This document shows positions 49,408 to 57,850 of a stretch of DNA of 64,000 bases, piece by piece (position 1 is the stretch's first letter; each line of letters opens with the position of its first letter). The DNA lies in contig CP082844.1 of NCBI GenBank assembly GCA_019930625.1, forward strand, positions 5,890,001-5,954,000, read 5' to 3'. Below the pieces are notes generated by a model. That model had not been told where the DNA came from. It did no database searches and saw only the letters and a program-made list of their open reading frames with translations. The DNA is from Nocardia asteroides. Lineage in GTDB: Bacteria; Actinomycetota; Actinomycetes; Mycobacteriales; Mycobacteriaceae. The translations under genes were made by a program, and so were the position numbers.

Positions 49408-50055
49408 TCAGGACTGCTTCTCCGGCTGTTTCAGCTTGGTGGCGATTATTGCGGCCTGGGTGCGACGTTCGACGCCCAGCTTGGTCAGCAGGCGCGACAC
49501 GTAGTTTTTGACGGTCTTCTCCGCGAGGAACATCCGACCGGCGATCTGCCGGTTGGTCAAGCCTTCGCCGAGTAGGGCGAGCAGGGCGCGTTCCTGGTCG
49601 GTGAGACTGGCGAGTGGGCCGGTTTTGGCCTCTGCTTCCGATCGGAGTTTGGCCATGAGCGCGGCGGCTGCTCGGTTGTCCAGCAGCGAGTTACCAGCGC
49701 CGACGGTGCGGATGGCGTCGACGAGGGCGAGACTCTTGACATCTTTGACCACGTAACCGCTGGCCCCGGCGAGGATGGCGTCGAGCATGGCCTGCTCGTC
49801 GGTGAAGGAGGTCAGGATCAGGCAGCGCAGGTTCGGATCGGCCGAGAGGAGTTCGCGGCACAGCTCGATGCCGTTGCCGTCGGGTAGTCTCATGTCCAGC
49901 ACGGCAACATCTGGGCGGAGCGCTGGAATGCGGGCCAGTGCTTGGGAGTAGCTGCCCGCTTCGCCGACGACGACCAGGTCCGGCTCCAGTTCGACGAGGT
50001 CGGCGACGCCGCGGCGGACGATCTCGTGGTCGTCGACCAGGAACACCTTGACCAT
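49408..50055 (-). CDS. devR: DevR/DosR response regulator
   Basis: This 215-residue NarL-family regulator is very close to M. tuberculosis DosR (217 residues). The receiver has acidic DD at 8-9, phosphoacceptor Asp54 in [10 protein letters not shown], and Lys104-type lysine in YVVKDVKS. The LuxR-type helix-turn-helix has [29 protein letters not shown], keeping the Lys and Asn that contact DNA in DosR. AAAGGGG precedes ATG 50055. devS follows after 69 bp. A DosR-like site 74 bp upstream supports autoregulation. Confidence 0.94.
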   Translation of the reverse strand: MVKVFLVDDHEIVRRGVADLVELEPDLVVVGEAGSYSQALARIPALRPDVAVLDMRLPDGNGIELCRELLSADPNLRCLILTSFTDEQAMLDAILAGASGYVVKDVKSLALVDAIRTVGAGNSLLDNRAAAALMAKLRSEAEAKTGPLASLTDQERALLALLGEGLTNRQIAGRMFLAEKTVKNYVSRLLTKLGVERRTQAAIIATKLKQPEKQS

Positions 50056-50128
50056 GGATAACCCCTTTCATGCTGTTATCTCAGACTACGGAGTGCCAGA
50101 TCGGCTCGGATCGGAGTTCGACCTCGGA

Positions 50129-50148
50129 TCGGTGACCGAGGTCCCTTG
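50129..50148. promoter_or_regulatory. DosR-box-like site upstream of devR
   Basis: The sequence is TCGGTGACCGAGGTCCCTTG, about 11 of 20 matches with an intact GGTCCC half. It lies 74-93 bp upstream of the devR ATG. Confidence 0.55.
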
Positions 50149-50243
50149 ACAGGTCGTGTCCGTACCGGCGTTCGGCTGCCGACATACGGTGCCGCAGCAT
50201 GAGCAAGCGGTCAGCAGGGTGGGCGGACCGGTTGGCGTCGGGT

Positions 50244-51164
50244 TCACGCCGAATGTGCGACCAGGACCGGGCAATGCGCGTGCTGGACGAGAAAATTGCT
50301 GGTCGAGCCGAGCAGCAGGCCGGTGAAGCCGCCGCGGCCGCGGCTGCCCACCACGATCAACTGCGCGGTCTTCGACCAATATTCGAGGCGTTGAGTCGCC
50401 CCGGTCAAGTACACCTTGCGGGTCACGCGGACATCCGGGTATTTCTCCTGCCACCCGGCTAGACGTTCGGCAAGAATGGCGTCCTCCGCCGTCTCCAAAC
50501 CGGAGCCCATGAAACCGGTGTCCGCCTCGCCCGCGAACTCCTCGAAGCGCAAGTCGCTCCACGAATGTACAGCCACCAGCTCGGCGCCGCGCTCTGAAGC
50601 TTCGGCGAAGGCGGCGGCAATGGCTACCTCGCTGACCGGGCTGCCGTCGACGCCGACCACCACCGGGCCTTGCCTTTTGATGTGCGGTTCCCCGCCGGTG
50701 TCGCGTACCACGACGATGGAGCCGCGGCCGTGGCTGGTGACCGCGAGCAGCGTGGAGCCGAGATGGGCGAAGACGCCGACATTGCCGGTGGCGCCGAGCG
50801 CGATGAGGTGCGCGGATTTCGAGAGGTGGATCAGCAGCCTGGACGGGCTCGCCTCGGATATTTCGGTGCTGATCTCCAGGTTCGGCGCGACCTCGCCGGC
50901 CAGCTTGTGTGCGCCGGCGGCGATTCCCATGCCACGCGTTCGTAAGGCTTCGATGATCGATGGGGGAGTGGCCAGGTGGCTGCCCGTAATGGAGCGCAGC
51001 CCGGCAATGTCGAGCCCATGCGCGATGAGCAAAGTGCGGCCACGCCGCGCCGCTGTCTCGGCGGCCCAGCGGACGGCCAGCTCGCTGCCCTCGGAACCGT
51101 CTGCGCCGACCACCACCGGCGCGGACGCCAGAAGATGCGGGTTCTCGCGGTACTGCCGGTCCAT
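50244..51164 (-). CDS. universal stress protein, tandem Usp domains
   Basis: This 306-residue tandem Usp protein has APVVVGADGSEGSELAVRWAAETAARRGRTLLIAHG at its start, VVVGVDGSPVSEVAIAAAF in domain 2, LAERLAGWQEKYPDVRVTRKVYL, and the ATP loop GSRGRGGFTGLLLGS. GGAGGG precedes ATG 51164. It lies upstream of devR in the same orientation, 188 bp apart. A TACGCT -10 (51206-51211) and DosR-like site 20 bp away form the promoter. Confidence 0.9.
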   Translation of the reverse strand: MDRQYRENPHLLASAPVVVGADGSEGSELAVRWAAETAARRGRTLLIAHGLDIAGLRSITGSHLATPPSIIEALRTRGMGIAAGAHKLAGEVAPNLEISTEISEASPSRLLIHLSKSAHLIALGATGNVGVFAHLGSTLLAVTSHGRGSIVVVRDTGGEPHIKRQGPVVVGVDGSPVSEVAIAAAFAEASERGAELVAVHSWSDLRFEEFAGEADTGFMGSGLETAEDAILAERLAGWQEKYPDVRVTRKVYLTGATQRLEYWSKTAQLIVVGSRGRGGFTGLLLGSTSNFLVQHAHCPVLVAHSA

Positions 51165-51231
51165 GTATATCGCCCTCCGGACCTCGGAAATCAGCTGTCC
51201 TTCGTAGCGTAAGAACTCGCAGGTCGATCGG

Positions 51232-51251
51232 CTGCTGCCCTTGGTCCTGGT
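51232..51251. promoter_or_regulatory. DosR-box-like site
   Basis: On the minus strand this reads ACCAGGACCAAGGGCAGCAG, a partial match placed exactly 20 bp from the TACGCT -10 of the Usp gene. Confidence 0.45.
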
Positions 51252-51537
51252 CCCGCAGGCCGAAGGGCCGCAATGTCGCCGCGCCGGATCGCCCGGACGA
51301 CACCGGGTATCTGCCATCCGGACCTTCGCACCTGTCCGCCAGTAAAACCGGGAGGAGTGACGTGGGACGGCCGAATCCTGGGTAGGTGAGAGGTAGAGAC
51401 CGTGAATCTACAGCTTATCGTCCTCTTCGCAAACCGATCCGGCCAAGAGCATGCGGGTCGATGCATCGCCGCGACGACGGTCGCAAAGTGTTGTCGTTGC
51501 CGCGGTCATCGAATGAACGGGTATTCGGTCCCGCCTC

Positions 51538-51557
51538 CCCGGGGCCTTCGACCCTGT
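51538..51557. promoter_or_regulatory. DosR-box-like site upstream of the desaturase
   Basis: The sequence is CCCGGGGCCTTCGACCCTGT, about 11 of 20 matches. Its position argues against GTG 51556 as the desaturase start, because the site would overlap it. Confidence 0.45.
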
Positions 51558-51585
51558 GCGCCAACCGAGGGCGGTGGTGGTGTGT

Positions 51586-52599
51586 ATGCCGACCGATTCG
51601 AAGCATTGCGAAAAAGAGAGGCAGGCAACAGCATTGGCGCGTGACCTGACGCAGCGAGAGATCCTGGCCGAACTGGAGCCGATCGCCGAGGACTGCGTGC
51701 ACCGGCACCTGTCGATGGCCAAGGACTGGCACCCCCACGACTACGTGCCCTGGGAGGAGGGGCGAAACTTCGCCATGCTCGGTGGTGCGGACTGGTCTCC
51801 CGAGCAGTCCACGCTCACCGAGGTGGCGAAAGCCGCGATGGTCACCAATCTGCTCACCGAGGACAATCTGCCTTCCTACCATCGCGAGATCTCCGAGAAC
51901 TTCTCCCGTGACGGTGCATGGGGTACCTGGGTCGGCCGCTGGACAGCCGAGGAGATGCGGCACAGCACCGTGATCCGCGACTATCTAGTGGTCACCCGCG
52001 GCGTGGACCCGGTTGCTCTCGAAGCGGCCCGGATGGCCCACATGACCAACGGATTCTCCTCCGGTGCAAATGAAACCGATGTCGCGAGTGGCGCCGGATT
52101 CCTGCACTCGGTCGCCTACGTCAGCTTCCAGGAACTGGCCACGCGGGTCACCCACCGCAACACCGGCCGAGTGTGCGACGACCCGATCGCCGACCGAATG
52201 TTGCAGCGCATCGCCGCCGACGAGAACTTGCACATGATCTTCTACCGCACCATCTGCGGCGCCGCCCTGGATTTGGTGCCCGATCAGACGATGGAGGCAA
52301 TAGATACCATCGTGGAGAACTTCCGGATGCCGGGCGCGGGCATGCCCGACTTCCGCCGCAACGGCGTGCTGATGGCCAAGCACGGGGTCTACGACCTGCG
52401 TCAGCACTTGGAGGAAGTGCTGCTTCCGGTAGTCAGGCAGTGGAACATCATGGACCGCAACGACTTCGGAGCGCGCGGCGAGCAAGCGCGCGAGCGACTC
52501 GCCGCATTCCTCGATGACCTGCAACAGGTGCGGATCCCACGCTTCGAACAACAGCGCGCCCGCGCCTTGGAACGCGAACGCGCCCGCGCATCGCAGTAG
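51586..52599 (+). CDS. acyl-ACP desaturase-like diiron protein (DesA type)
   Basis: This 337-residue ferritin-like diiron protein resembles the mycobacterial DesA1/DesA2 acyl-carrier desaturases, with YVPWEEGRNFAMLGG near the start. The iron-ligand helices carry LTEDNLPSYHREI, TAEEMRHSTVIRDYLV and ADENLHMIFYRT (E..H pairs). It would insert a double bond into an ACP-bound acyl chain using O2 and electrons. ATG 51586 is likely; GTG 51556 lies in the DosR-like site and TTG 51634 is possible. An O2-using enzyme in a hypoxia island may serve onset or re-aeration. Confidence 0.85.
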   Translation: MPTDSKHCEKERQATALARDLTQREILAELEPIAEDCVHRHLSMAKDWHPHDYVPWEEGRNFAMLGGADWSPEQSTLTEVAKAAMVTNLLTEDNLPSYHREISENFSRDGAWGTWVGRWTAEEMRHSTVIRDYLVVTRGVDPVALEAARMAHMTNGFSSGANETDVASGAGFLHSVAYVSFQELATRVTHRNTGRVCDDPIADRMLQRIAADENLHMIFYRTICGAALDLVPDQTMEAIDTIVENFRMPGAGMPDFRRNGVLMAKHGVYDLRQHLEEVLLPVVRQWNIMDRNDFGARGEQARERLAAFLDDLQQVRIPRFEQQRARALERERARASQ

Positions 52600-53073
52600 C
52601 GCCCGAGGAGAGATCATCACCAGCATGCGGTCGAAGCGGTGCTCGTCGGCGACGAAGTGGCTTATGACCGGAACTGAGCGGCCGGTGCTGCGGCGGTGGT
52701 GTCCCACGCCGCACCCGCTGCCGATCCGGTGCTCCGGATCGGTTGCCGCCGGTCTCTGCACCTGAGTGGTACCACGATCGACGAAACCATTTCGTCCACG
52801 ACACGATGCCGCTCAACCAGAGGGAAACCGTCAGCTGACCACCGCTGCCGCGCGCAACGAAACGCCTGTGTAGCCGATGCCCCCTCATGATCTGTCCGTC
52901 GCGTATGCCGCGAGGGGCCCCGACACGGATACGCTCGCATCCACCGCTCGGACCGCATCGGCACATTGCTCGTCCGGCGAATGATGACTGTCGCGTCGAA
53001 ATGGGCCTATCGTCACGGGAATGGGTGATTTCGACCCTGGCGATGGGCGCCCGGCGACGGCGATCCTGATCTC
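52600..53073. other. intergenic region with a possible DosR site
   Basis: This 474-bp gap holds no gene I can support on either strand. The only signal is the partial palindrome at 53000-53019. Confidence 0.4.
53000..53019. promoter_or_regulatory. DosR-box-like site
   Basis: The sequence is AATGGGCCTATCGTCACGGG, about 12 of 20 matches, 55 bp upstream of the next gene. Confidence 0.5.
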
Positions 53074-53454
53074 ATGACCGAGAACTCCAAGCTTTCGGGG
53101 CCCGAACAGCGGCGCATCGCCGAACAGGCCCTGGATGCGCTGGCGCAACCCGCCGAGCGGGTGCTCCTCCAGGTGCGGTGTGGGCGTGGTCATCATGTGG
53201 CGACCGTCTTCGATACGTCCGCCGGTGCGGTGTACCGGTCGGTGGTCGGTCGGCATGCCCACGGTGATCGCGACTTCGTCGACACCGGTCACGGCGCTCA
53301 CCACCGTGGCACGCGATACGTCGACCTCCTGGCGGCCGACGCGATCGTTGACGACGGCCTACCCGCCTCCTGCGAATGCGGTTCGCACACATTGTCGCGA
53401 GCCGGGCTGATACGGGCCGTCACTAGCAACGAGCACACGCTGCAGTTGCGCTGA
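53074..53454 (+). CDS. hypothetical protein, 126 residues
   Basis: I do not recognise this small soluble protein. It has a CGRGHHVATVFDT segment near 36-48, a His-rich middle (GRHAHGDRDFVDTGHGAHHRG) and a CECGSHTLSR segment near 99-108. Cys and His could form a metal site (CGRGHH with CECGSH), but this is only inference. No good ribosome-binding site precedes ATG 53074. A DosR-like site lies 55 bp upstream. The ATPase gene follows after 84 bp and could be co-transcribed. Confidence 0.65.
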   Translation: MTENSKLSGPEQRRIAEQALDALAQPAERVLLQVRCGRGHHVATVFDTSAGAVYRSVVGRHAHGDRDFVDTGHGAHHRGTRYVDLLAADAIVDDGLPASCECGSHTLSRAGLIRAVTSNEHTLQLR

Positions 53455-53538
53455 GCGCAGTACCGGGCGCGGCCCGGAACACCGGTATCTGCTGTCGGAG
53501 CCGACTGCGGTTCCAGCCGGCCGACCGACGACGGAGGC

Positions 53539-56500
53539 ATGATGTTGGGCGGTTACTTCGATAAAGCGCTGCGTCTCCCGATGGTCGCAGCGAATGCGTT
53601 GCGGGTCCCGACGGCCTACGCGCGGCGTGCTCCGACTGTGGCGGCCTACGCGCTGCGTGCTCCGACTCTCGCGGCGGACGCGCTGCGCACCGTGTTATCG
53701 GACGCAGCGGGACACACCCGCCCCGTATGGTCCGGCGGCGACCGCCTGCACGTCGCGGTGCGCGGACCGGCGTCGGACCGGCTCGAGGCGTTCACCATGG
53801 ACTTGACCGCGCGGGTCGGCCAGTTGCCCGAGGTGGCTTGGGCTGGCCTCGACGCCGGGTGCGGGCGTCTCGTGGTCTCCCGGAAATCTTCGGAGGAGTT
53901 CGACATGGCCGCCATCTTCGCCGCAGTGGCGGAGGCGGAGACCGCCGCGGATGTCGAGGCTTCCTGCGCCGCGGCTGTCGCCACGCATCCCACCGACCGG
54001 ACCGCTATGGCCCGGTATGCCGTGGCAGCGGTCGCCGACGTGGCCGCGATCGGCGTCGCCGCTGTCGGCGCTCTGCTGCGTGTTCCCGGGCGCTTGACGC
54101 CGATCGAACTAGCACCCGTCATCGCGTTCGTGCAGAACCAAGAGCGGCTGCGCGGCCCGCTGGAGCGGCGATTCGGGGTGACCGAGGTGGACTTGGCCCT
54201 TGGCATCGCTGCTGCCACGGCCGGTGCCCTGGAACGACAGGCGCTCAGCCCGGTCGTCGATCTGATACACCGGGTGTCGCTGCTGCGGCAGGAACAGTCA
54301 CGCGCGCAAACCTTCGCGCGAGTGGAGCCCGTGCTGTACGCGACCGCGCCGCCGGCACGGCCGCTGCCGGAGCCCCCGCCGCGGCCCATCCCGTTGCCGC
54401 CGGGTCCGATCGAACGCTACGACGAGCAAGACCTGATGGCGACGATAGCCGCTGCACTGACCACCATCCCGCTTTCTCACCGGGCGCAGGAGGCGATCGA
54501 CGTGGTGAGCGCGGGGGTTGCTAAGGCCGCCCGGCTCGGGCGCGAGGCATTCGCCACCGGAGTAACGGAGTACCTGGGCCGCTGTGACGTACTGGTGGCG
54601 CGTCCGGGACCGTTGCGCATACTCGACCGCGTCGATCGCCTCGTGATCGACGTGGATCTGCTCGGTGACGCGCAACCGCCGGAGCCGGTGACCGGCCAGG
54701 ACATGGAGATTGTCCGGTACGACCCCAAGACCGAGCCCGAGCAAGGTGGGGAGGACCTCACCGAGCTCGTCGCCCGGCTGCAGCGCGAAGGCCACGTCGT
54801 CGCGGTCGTCGCCGGCGGCGACGAGGCCGCGCTCGCCGCCGCGGACTGCGGCGTAGCCGTCGCACCCCACCCGGAGCATCCGGTGCCGTGGCATGCCGAC
54901 CTCATCGCCGTCGACGGGCCGGTCGCCGTCGCGGCCGTGATCGACGCCTGCTGGCTCGCCCGGGACATCAGCCGGCACAGTGTGCTGCTGGCGCTGGCCG
55001 GGTCGGCGGCGAGCGCGCTCGTGCTGCTCGGCGTCCCGATGCCGTGGCGGCGTCGTCAGGTGCTGCCGGTCTCGCTCAGCGTCGACGCGGCGGCTCTGAT
55101 CGCACTGGCACACGGGCGCCTGAGTGCGTTACGGCTCGTCCCGCCGTCCCCGAAGGCACAGACGCATGAAGACTGGCATCGCGTCCCTGCCGCCGAGGTG
55201 CTCACCCGATTGGGCAGTAGCCCGGAAGGGCTCACCGCCGCCGAGGCCGGCGCCCGCCAGCCGCCGCCAGCCGCCATGCCGAGCGCACATCGGCAGTTCC
55301 TGGCCCATGTTCTCAACGAGCTGCGCAATCCCCTCACACCAGTGCTCGCGGCGGGTGCCGCGCTGTCGATGGCCGTCGGATCCATGCTGGACGCGGCCAT
55401 GGTGGCCGCCGTCGTGCTCGCCGACGCCGGGATCGGTGCGCTGCAACAGTTCGAGGCCGACCGTGCCGTCGCCGCGCTCGACCGGGTGGCCGCCCAGCGG
55501 GTGCGAGTGCGCCGCGACGGGACCGAGCGTGGTGTCCTCGCCGGCGAGTTGGTCGTCGGCGACGTCATCCGCCTCGGTCCTGGCGAAGGGGTGCCCGCCG
55601 ACTGCCGCCTGCTTGAGGCCGAGGGCCTGGAGATCGACGAGTCCGCGTTGACCGGCGAGTCACTGCCGGTGCCCAAGGGCCCCGCGCCGATCGACGCCGC
55701 GGCGCTGGCCGACCAGACATGCATGTTGTTCGCGGGCACCGCCGTCGCGACGGGACGAGCCAGCGGGGTCGTGGTAGCGGTCGGGGCGGACACCGCCGCC
55801 GGACGGGCCGCCCATGGCGTCACTTCTCCGCGCACCGGGGTGGAGACCCGCCTCGAGGCGTTGGCGGCGCGCGCCACCCCGGTCGCACTCGGGGCGGGAG
55901 TCGTCACCGTGGCCGCCAACCTCGCCCGGGGCGCCCCGCTGGCCGAGACGCTGGCCACCGGCGTGAGCCTCACCGTCGCGGCCGTCCCCGAGAGCCTGCC
56001 GATCCTCGCCACCGCTGCCCAGCTCGCCGGGGCCAGACGCCTGGCCGAGCGGGGTGTCCTGGTCCGCCACAAGCGAGCCGTGGAGGCGCTCGGACGGGTC
56101 GATGTGCTGTGCGTGGACAAGACCGGCACCCTCACCCATGGAATCCTGCGCGTCACCGCCGTGCACGACGGATTTCAGGGTGCCGATCCCGGTCAGCTCC
56201 CCGGCAGGCACCGGCGGATCCTCGCCACCGCCCATGCAGTGGCAGCGGCCACCCTGCCTGGGCGTCGTCGCACGGGCAGCACCGACGACGCGATCGTCAC
56301 CGCCGCGACAGCGGCCCGGCTCGCGGAGCCTCCGGCCGCATCGACCGAGATGACCTACGAGTCGGGCCGGGCCTACCACGCGGTCATCGTCCCTGCGGAG
56401 GTCGGTGTCCAGCTGAACGTCATCGGCGCTCCGGAAACGATCTCGAGCCGCTGCACTCACTACGAACATCCCGCCTCGGGTCACATCGAGTTGGATCGAC

Positions 56501-57798
56501 ATCGCCGCGTCGAGCTCGATGAACTGGTCGAGGAGTTGGCGGGAGACGGCGGCCGGGTGCTCGCCGTCGCCACCCACCGGCTCGCCGCGGCACCAGACGG
56601 CGAGTTGACCGAAGAAGACGTGATGGGCCTCACCCTGGCCGGGTTCCTGGTCCTCTCCGACCCGCCACGCGGCCACGCCGCGGAGGCTTTGAATCGAATC
56701 GCCCGAGCCGGTGTACGGCCCGTGCTGATCAGCGGCGACCATCCTGCGACGGCCCGCTGGTTGGCCGCCGAGGTAGGAATGCTGCATACGTCCGACGGCA
56801 GCACCGGTATCCTCACCGGCCCAGAGCTCGACCGTCTCGAGGACGACGCCCTCGACGCGAGGCTGCCCGGGGTGTCCGTCTGTGCCCGGGTCACGCCTGC
56901 CCACAAAGTCCGGCTGGTGGCCGCCTACCGCAGAGCCGGGCACTGCGTCGCCATGACCGGCGATGGTGTGAACGACGCGGCCGCGATCCGGCTCGCCGAC
57001 GTCGGTATCGCCCTCGGCAGCGGCCGCAGCACCGAGGCGGCCCGCCACGCCGCCGACGTCGTGCTCGTCGAGGACCACATCGGCAGTATCGTCGACGCAC
57101 TCATCGAAGGACGTGCCCTGTGGGTGGCGGTCCGCGATGCGGTCGCCAACCTGATCGGCCACAACTACGGCGAGATCGCGGTGATCACCGGCTCTAGTCT
57201 GCTGACCGGCACGACCCCGCTCACCGCCCGCCAGCTGCTGCTCTGCAATCTGTTCACCGACACGATCCCGGCACTGGCAATCGCCATGCGCCCAGTGCCC
57301 GACCTCGATCCGGAGCATCTGCTCGCAGAGGGACCGGACCGCTCCGTCGGCCCGTTGCTGACCGAACGCATCACCGTGAACGGCGTCGCCACCGGTCTGG
57401 CTGGCGCGGGCGGCTACCTGGCCGCCCGCCTCACCGGTAGCGTCCAGCGGGCTCGCACCGTCACCCTGCTGAGCATCGTCGGCGCGCAGCTGGACGAAAC
57501 CGCGGTGCTGCGACCGACCGACCCTGTCGTCGTCGGCGCGGCAGTGGTATCCGCGGCGGCGCTGCTGGGCATCGTCGAGACTCCAGGACTGAGTCAGTTG
57601 TTCGGATGCCGACCGATAGGTCCAGGCGGCCTGCTCATTGCCGGAACCGCCGCCACGGCAGGGGCCGTCGGCACACTGCTGTTCGGTCCGCAGACCTCGC
57701 TCCGCCGTGACGAGGAACGGCTGTCTGCCAGCCACACCATACGGCACCTTCCGTGGTCGCGGACCTCGGCTGTGACGCATGGGCACATGATCTTGTAG
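53539..57798 (+). CDS. large P-type cation ATPase, CtpI/CtpH-like
   Basis: This 1419-residue pump has a long N-terminal extension (about 600 residues) before the ATPase core. The extension contains short repeats (about 20-55), an HMA-like fold (LHVAVRGPASDRLEAFTMDL) and hydrophobic helices. The core has TGES near 704, VPESLP in helix 4 near 815, phosphorylation Asp in DKTGTLTHG near 860, and GDGVNDAA near 1140. The PESLP helix resembles P2-type Ca/Mg-like pumps; no CPC copper motif is present. M. tuberculosis CtpH and CtpI share this unusual size. GGAGG immediately precedes ATGATG; the second ATG or TTG 53545 may be used. Confidence 0.88.
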   Translation: MMLGGYFDKALRLPMVAANALRVPTAYARRAPTVAAYALRAPTLAADALRTVLSDAAGHTRPVWSGGDRLHVAVRGPASDRLEAFTMDLTARVGQLPEVAWAGLDAGCGRLVVSRKSSEEFDMAAIFAAVAEAETAADVEASCAAAVATHPTDRTAMARYAVAAVADVAAIGVAAVGALLRVPGRLTPIELAPVIAFVQNQERLRGPLERRFGVTEVDLALGIAAATAGALERQALSPVVDLIHRVSLLRQEQSRAQTFARVEPVLYATAPPARPLPEPPPRPIPLPPGPIERYDEQDLMATIAAALTTIPLSHRAQEAIDVVSAGVAKAARLGREAFATGVTEYLGRCDVLVARPGPLRILDRVDRLVIDVDLLGDAQPPEPVTGQDMEIVRYDPKTEPEQGGEDLTELVARLQREGHVVAVVAGGDEAALAAADCGVAVAPHPEHPVPWHADLIAVDGPVAVAAVIDACWLARDISRHSVLLALAGSAASALVLLGVPMPWRRRQVLPVSLSVDAAALIALAHGRLSALRLVPPSPKAQTHEDWHRVPAAEVLTRLGSSPEGLTAAEAGARQPPPAAMPSAHRQFLAHVLNELRNPLTPVLAAGAALSMAVGSMLDAAMVAAVVLADAGIGALQQFEADRAVAALDRVAAQRVRVRRDGTERGVLAGELVVGDVIRLGPGEGVPADCRLLEAEGLEIDESALTGESLPVPKGPAPIDAAALADQTCMLFAGTAVATGRASGVVVAVGADTAAGRAAHGVTSPRTGVETRLEALAARATPVALGAGVVTVAANLARGAPLAETLATGVSLTVAAVPESLPILATAAQLAGARRLAERGVLVRHKRAVEALGRVDVLCVDKTGTLTHGILRVTAVHDGFQGADPGQLPGRHRRILATAHAVAAATLPGRRRTGSTDDAIVTAATAARLAEPPAASTEMTYESGRAYHAVIVPAEVGVQLNVIGAPETISSRCTHYEHPASGHIELDRHRRVELDELVEELAGDGGRVLAVATHRLAAAPDGELTEEDVMGLTLAGFLVLSDPPRGHAAEALNRIARAGVRPVLISGDHPATARWLAAEVGMLHTSDGSTGILTGPELDRLEDDALDARLPGVSVCARVTPAHKVRLVAAYRRAGHCVAMTGDGVNDAAAIRLADVGIALGSGRSTEAARHAADVVLVEDHIGSIVDALIEGRALWVAVRDAVANLIGHNYGEIAVITGSSLLTGTTPLTARQLLLCNLFTDTIPALAIAMRPVPDLDPEHLLAEGPDRSVGPLLTERITVNGVATGLAGAGGYLAARLTGSVQRARTVTLLSIVGAQLDETAVLRPTDPVVVGAAVVSAAALLGIVETPGLSQLFGCRPIGPGGLLIAGTAATAGAVGTLLFGPQTSLRRDEERLSASHTIRHLPWSRTSAVTHGHMIL
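53614..53673 (+). repeat. 30-bp tandem repeat in the ATPase N terminus
   Basis: Two 30-bp units beginning GCCTACGCGC lie head to tail, with a diverged copy before (53587-53613) and a partial one after. They encode the ten-residue units AYARRAPTVA and AYALRAPTLA, giving an amphipathic Ala/Arg-rich helix. Confidence 0.7.
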
Positions 57799-57850
57799 GG
57801 AATAGGGCTGTTCAGCCTGAAGCTCGAGACCTCTGCCGGTGCGGTGTCGG

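Larger units (their letters stand above)
51165..51585. other. divergent promoter region, Usp and desaturase
   Basis: This 420-bp gap holds DosR-like sites near each end (51232-51251 and 51538-51557). Between them I see no supported gene. Confidence 0.4.
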
